From the NCBI GenBank assembly GCA_050299335.1, contig JBNKVT010000053.1, forward strand, positions 1-64,000: DNA of 64,000 bases. Direction: 5' to 3'. The DNA comes from JBNKVT01 sp050299335 (GTDB lineage: Bacteria; Pseudomonadota; Alphaproteobacteria; Rhodobacterales; Rhodobacteraceae). The translations under genes and the position numbers were made by a program. Under the pieces are notes generated by a model. It was not told the origin of the DNA. It did no database searches and was given only the letters and a program-made list of their open reading frames with translations. This document shows, one piece after another, positions 61,815 to 64,000 of this stretch (within the stretch, counting starts at the first letter, position 1; each line of letters starts with the position of its first letter).

Positions 61815-62561
61815 GTGACGGCCCCGAAGAACCCCGCCGGGTTCGACGCCGGGCTCGACGACGTCTTCGCGCGGATCGCCGGGCGTTACGACCGGCTGCA
61901 CGATGTGTTCTCCTTCAGGATCCACCGGCTGTGGAAAGCGGCGATGGCGCGCCGGCTGGCCGGGATGGAAGGCGCGGTGCTGATGGATGCCGGGGCCGGG
62001 ACCGGCGACATTGCCGCGCGGTGCCGCGACCGGGACGGAACCGCGGCGCGGCAGCGGATCATTCTGGCCGATGCCTCCCCTGAGATGCTGACCATCGCCC
62101 GGCAGCGGCTGGGCGAGGCCGCGCCGTTCGAATATGCGGTCTGCGATGTGCATGATCTGGACGGGGTGGCCGATGGCGCGATCGACATCTACGCCAATGC
62201 CTTCCTGGCCAAGCTCTGCCACTTGCCGCGGCTGGCGGCGGAGGCGCACCGGGTGCTGCGGCCCGGCGGGCATTTCGTGATGCTGGAGGCCTCGCGCATC
62301 CCCTTCGCGCCGCTGCACCGGGCCTATCTGGTCTATATGAGCCTCTGCCTGCCGTTGATCGCCCGGCTGGCCGGAGAGCGCGACCGATCGGTCTGGCGGT
62401 ATTTCCTGCGCGGTATCCGCAATGTCGATCCGCCCGACGGCGTGGCGGAGGTCTTGCGCGAAGCCGGGTTCGGCGACGTGACCTGGCAGCGCCTGTCGCT
62501 GGGGATCGTGGCGCTGCATGTGGCGCGCAAGCCTTCGGATGCGGAGATCCCGGCCCGCTGA
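61815..62561 (+). CDS. Class I SAM-dependent methyltransferase, UbiE/COQ5-like
   Basis: The 248-aa protein, started by GTG 61815 four bases after the hydratase, has DVFARIAGRYDRLHDVFSFRIHRLWKAAMARRLAGM, LMDAGAGTGDIAARC (SAM motif I), ILADASPEMLTIARQRL and RVLRPGGHFVMLEASRIPFAPLHRAYLVYMSLCLPLIARL, a layout close to UbiE/COQ5. It is probably a C-methyltransferase on a quinone or other lipid-like substrate. Paralogy with the real UbiE cannot be judged here. Confidence 0.85.
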   Translation: MTAPKNPAGFDAGLDDVFARIAGRYDRLHDVFSFRIHRLWKAAMARRLAGMEGAVLMDAGAGTGDIAARCRDRDGTAARQRIILADASPEMLTIARQRLGEAAPFEYAVCDVHDLDGVADGAIDIYANAFLAKLCHLPRLAAEAHRVLRPGGHFVMLEASRIPFAPLHRAYLVYMSLCLPLIARLAGERDRSVWRYFLRGIRNVDPPDGVAEVLREAGFGDVTWQRLSLGIVALHVARKPSDAEIPAR

Positions 62562-62698
62562 CCCGGGCCGATCCGCCGAAGGGTGGACAGGAATTCTGTC
62601 CCTTCGGCACGTTTCCCGACACACGGTTACCGGCGCGTGCAGGCGCCGCGTTCCGAGGATGCGACGGCGTTACAGGCCCGTCGAAGGCGGCTCGCCTG

Positions 62699-62720
62699 GC
62701 CCCCCTTCGTGAAGGGGGGC
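62699..62720. repeat. GC-rich hairpin between convergent genes
   Basis: GCCCCCCTTC-GT-GAAGGGGGGC pairs perfectly over 10 bp. It lies in the 264-bp gap between the methyltransferase and the kinase, both reading toward it. No T-run follows. Confidence 0.55.
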
Positions 62721-62825
62721 GGCGAAACGGGATATTTGCTGCCGGTGCGTCGAAGACAAACGGTCCATTCGGGGGATGTCTGTTGCGGTTCGCCCGTCAC
62801 AGGTCCCGCCCTTCGGCCAATGGTA

Positions 62826-64000
62826 TCAGCCGATTTCCGTCAGACGCGCCTTCACGTTTTCCGTCAGTTCGTTCAGGGTGAAGGGCTTGGCCAGGAAACT
62901 GGTGTTCGGAATTTTCGCCTTGCCGTCCTTGAACGCGTCCTCGGCATAGCCGGACACGAAGATCGTCGGTACATCCGGCCGGGCCTCGCGCGCCTTTCTG
63001 ACCCAGCTCGGCCCGTCCAGCCCCGGCATCACCACATCCGAGACGAAGAGATCGACATGCAGATCGCTGTCCGACAGCACATCGAGCGCCTGCTCTCCCG
63101 ATTCCGCCTCCAGGACCGTATAGCCGCGCATCTGCAGGGCCCGCGCCCCGAAGGACCGGACCGGGGCTTCGTCCTCGACCAGCAGAACCACGCCGCGCCC
63201 AGAGAGATCGGCGACCGGCGTATGGGCCTCCCCGTCGATCGGCGCGGTTTCGGTGAACTGCGCCCGCTCGCCGTCAAAGGCCGGCAGATAGACCAGGAAT
63301 GTGGTCCCGATCCCCGGTTCGCTATCAGCAAAGATGAAGCCGCCGGTCTGCTTGATGATCCCGTAGGCCGTCGACAGGCCCAGCCCGGTGCCCTCGCCGA
63401 CCTTCTTGGTGGTGTAGAAAGGCTCGAAAATCTTCGCGATCTTGTCCTTGGCGATCCCGACGCCGGTATCGGTCACCTCGATCACCACATAGCGTCCCGA
63501 CGGCACCGTCGCCCGGTCCCGCTCCAGGTCCTCGCTCAGCACCGCGCGGCGGGTCTTGAGATGCACCACGCCGCCATCGGGCATCGCGTCACGGGCGTTC
63601 ACCACCAGGTTCATGACCACCTGTTCGAGCTGGCGCTCATCGACCCGAACCGGAAACAGGTCCGGGTCGTGATCGATGGTCAGCTTGACTTTCTCACCCA
63701 GAAGGCGGTTCAGCAGATGCGTCAGTTCCGACAGTGTATCATAAAGATGCAACGTCTTCGGCCGCAGCGTCTGCTTGCGCGAGAAGGCCAGCAGCTGGCG
63801 GACCAGCGCCGCCGCCCGGTTGGCGTTCTGGCGGATCTGCATCAGGTCGGCATAATCCGTATCGCTGCTGTCATGGCGCAGAAGCATCAGGTCGCAATGC
63901 CCGTTGATCGCCGTCAGAAGATTGTTGAAGTCATGCGCCACACCGCCCGCCAGCTGGCCGACGGCCTGCATCTTCTGGCTTTGCACGAATTGCGCCTCCA
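62826..64000 (-). CDS. cckA: CckA-type hybrid histidine kinase, C-terminal part (5' end outside window)
   Basis: About 390 residues are inside the window; the frame stays open to the edge, so the N-terminal sensory part is missing. HisKA: QSQKMQAVGQLAGGVAHDFNNLLTAINGHCDLML with the phospho-accepting His. HATPase: VVMNLVVNARDAMPDGG (N box), VTDTGVGIAKDKIAKIFEPFYTTKKVGEGTGLGLSTAYGIIKQTGGFI. Receiver: VLLVEDEAPVRSFGARALQMRGYTVLEAESG with the phospho-Asp in LFVSDVVMPGLDGPSW. This array is that of CckA, which controls CtrA in alphaproteobacteria. Confidence 0.9.
   Translation of the reverse strand, partial: EAQFVQSQKMQAVGQLAGGVAHDFNNLLTAINGHCDLMLLRHDSSDTDYADLMQIRQNANRAAALVRQLLAFSRKQTLRPKTLHLYDTLSELTHLLNRLLGEKVKLTIDHDPDLFPVRVDERQLEQVVMNLVVNARDAMPDGGVVHLKTRRAVLSEDLERDRATVPSGRYVVIEVTDTGVGIAKDKIAKIFEPFYTTKKVGEGTGLGLSTAYGIIKQTGGFIFADSEPGIGTTFLVYLPAFDGERAQFTETAPIDGEAHTPVADLSGRGVVLLVEDEAPVRSFGARALQMRGYTVLEAESGEQALDVLSDSDLHVDLFVSDVVMPGLDGPSWVRKAREARPDVPTIFVSGYAEDAFKDGKAKIPNTSFLAKPFTLNELTENVKARLTEIG

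Overview
The window is GC-rich (about 65% by eye) alphaproteobacterial chromosome, most likely from the Rhodobacteraceae/Roseobacter group. Pointers are a CckA-type hybrid kinase, groESL under a CIRCE operator, hisB-hisH coupling, the leucine catabolic (liu-type) genes, a CoxE/XdhC/MocA molybdo-enzyme maturation set and many short ATGA/GTGA gene overlaps. It is not a prophage: there is no terminase, portal, capsid, integrase or lysis gene.

Layout. 1-141: tail of an IS5-family transposase. 250-2892 (-): a PanE/ApbA-type ketopantoate reductase and an acyl-CoA/oxalate-CoA ligase. 3171-31290 (-): one 28-kb operon encoding an extracellular contractile injection system (eCIS, Afp/PVC/MAC class). 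In transcription order it runs: small beta protein, sheath, inner tube, zinc-motif assembly protein, Pro/Ala-rich disordered protein, DUF4255 (Afp16-like) cap protein, AAA+ ATPase (Afp15-like), an 85-aa protein, two DUF4157-tagged putative cargo proteins, CIS_tube adaptor, LysM-like adaptor, gp27-like hub, gpV spike, PAAR-like tip, gp25 wedge, two J-type wedge proteins, tail protein I-like and a DUF6519/beta-helix protein. Most junctions are 4-nt overlaps, so the machine and its putative cargo are translationally coupled. No conventional tape-measure gene or classical tail-fibre gene is recognisable.

31291-31978: the eCIS leader, with a 19-bp inverted repeat and a cluster of palindromic repeats. 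31979-34606 (-): a GTG-started MoeA-like/MocA fusion and XdhC; with the CoxE-like protein at 36388 these are maturation factors for xanthine-dehydrogenase/CO-dehydrogenase-type molybdenum hydroxylases. 34714-40875: assorted small genes (unknown, GFA-type zinc protein, VOC, GST, PaiB-like, lipoprotein cytochrome c) and a patch of decayed coding sequence. 41158-44085: SulP transporter without a STAS domain, GNAT acetyltransferase, sulfotransferase. 44201-46357: groESL with terminator and CIRCE. 46654-50462: TraB/GumN protein, TIGR01459-like HAD phosphatase, hisH-hisB, lipocalin. 50534-61810: leucine/isovalerate catabolism (isovaleryl-CoA dehydrogenase, both methylcrotonyl-CoA carboxylase subunits, HMG-CoA lyase, methylglutaconyl-CoA hydratase), interrupted by two LprI-like secreted proteins, a DUF1622 membrane protein and a DUF2235 hydrolase with a LecA-like C-terminus. 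61815-62561: UbiE-like methyltransferase. 62826-64000: C-terminal part of CckA, cut by the window edge.

Two dispersed repeat families stand out: a 112-bp double-hairpin element (two full copies plus a fragment) and a REP-like palindrome (four copies plus a relative). Copies of both sit directly on stop codons and supply the TAG. All domain calls are from reading the translated sequence; no database search was run.
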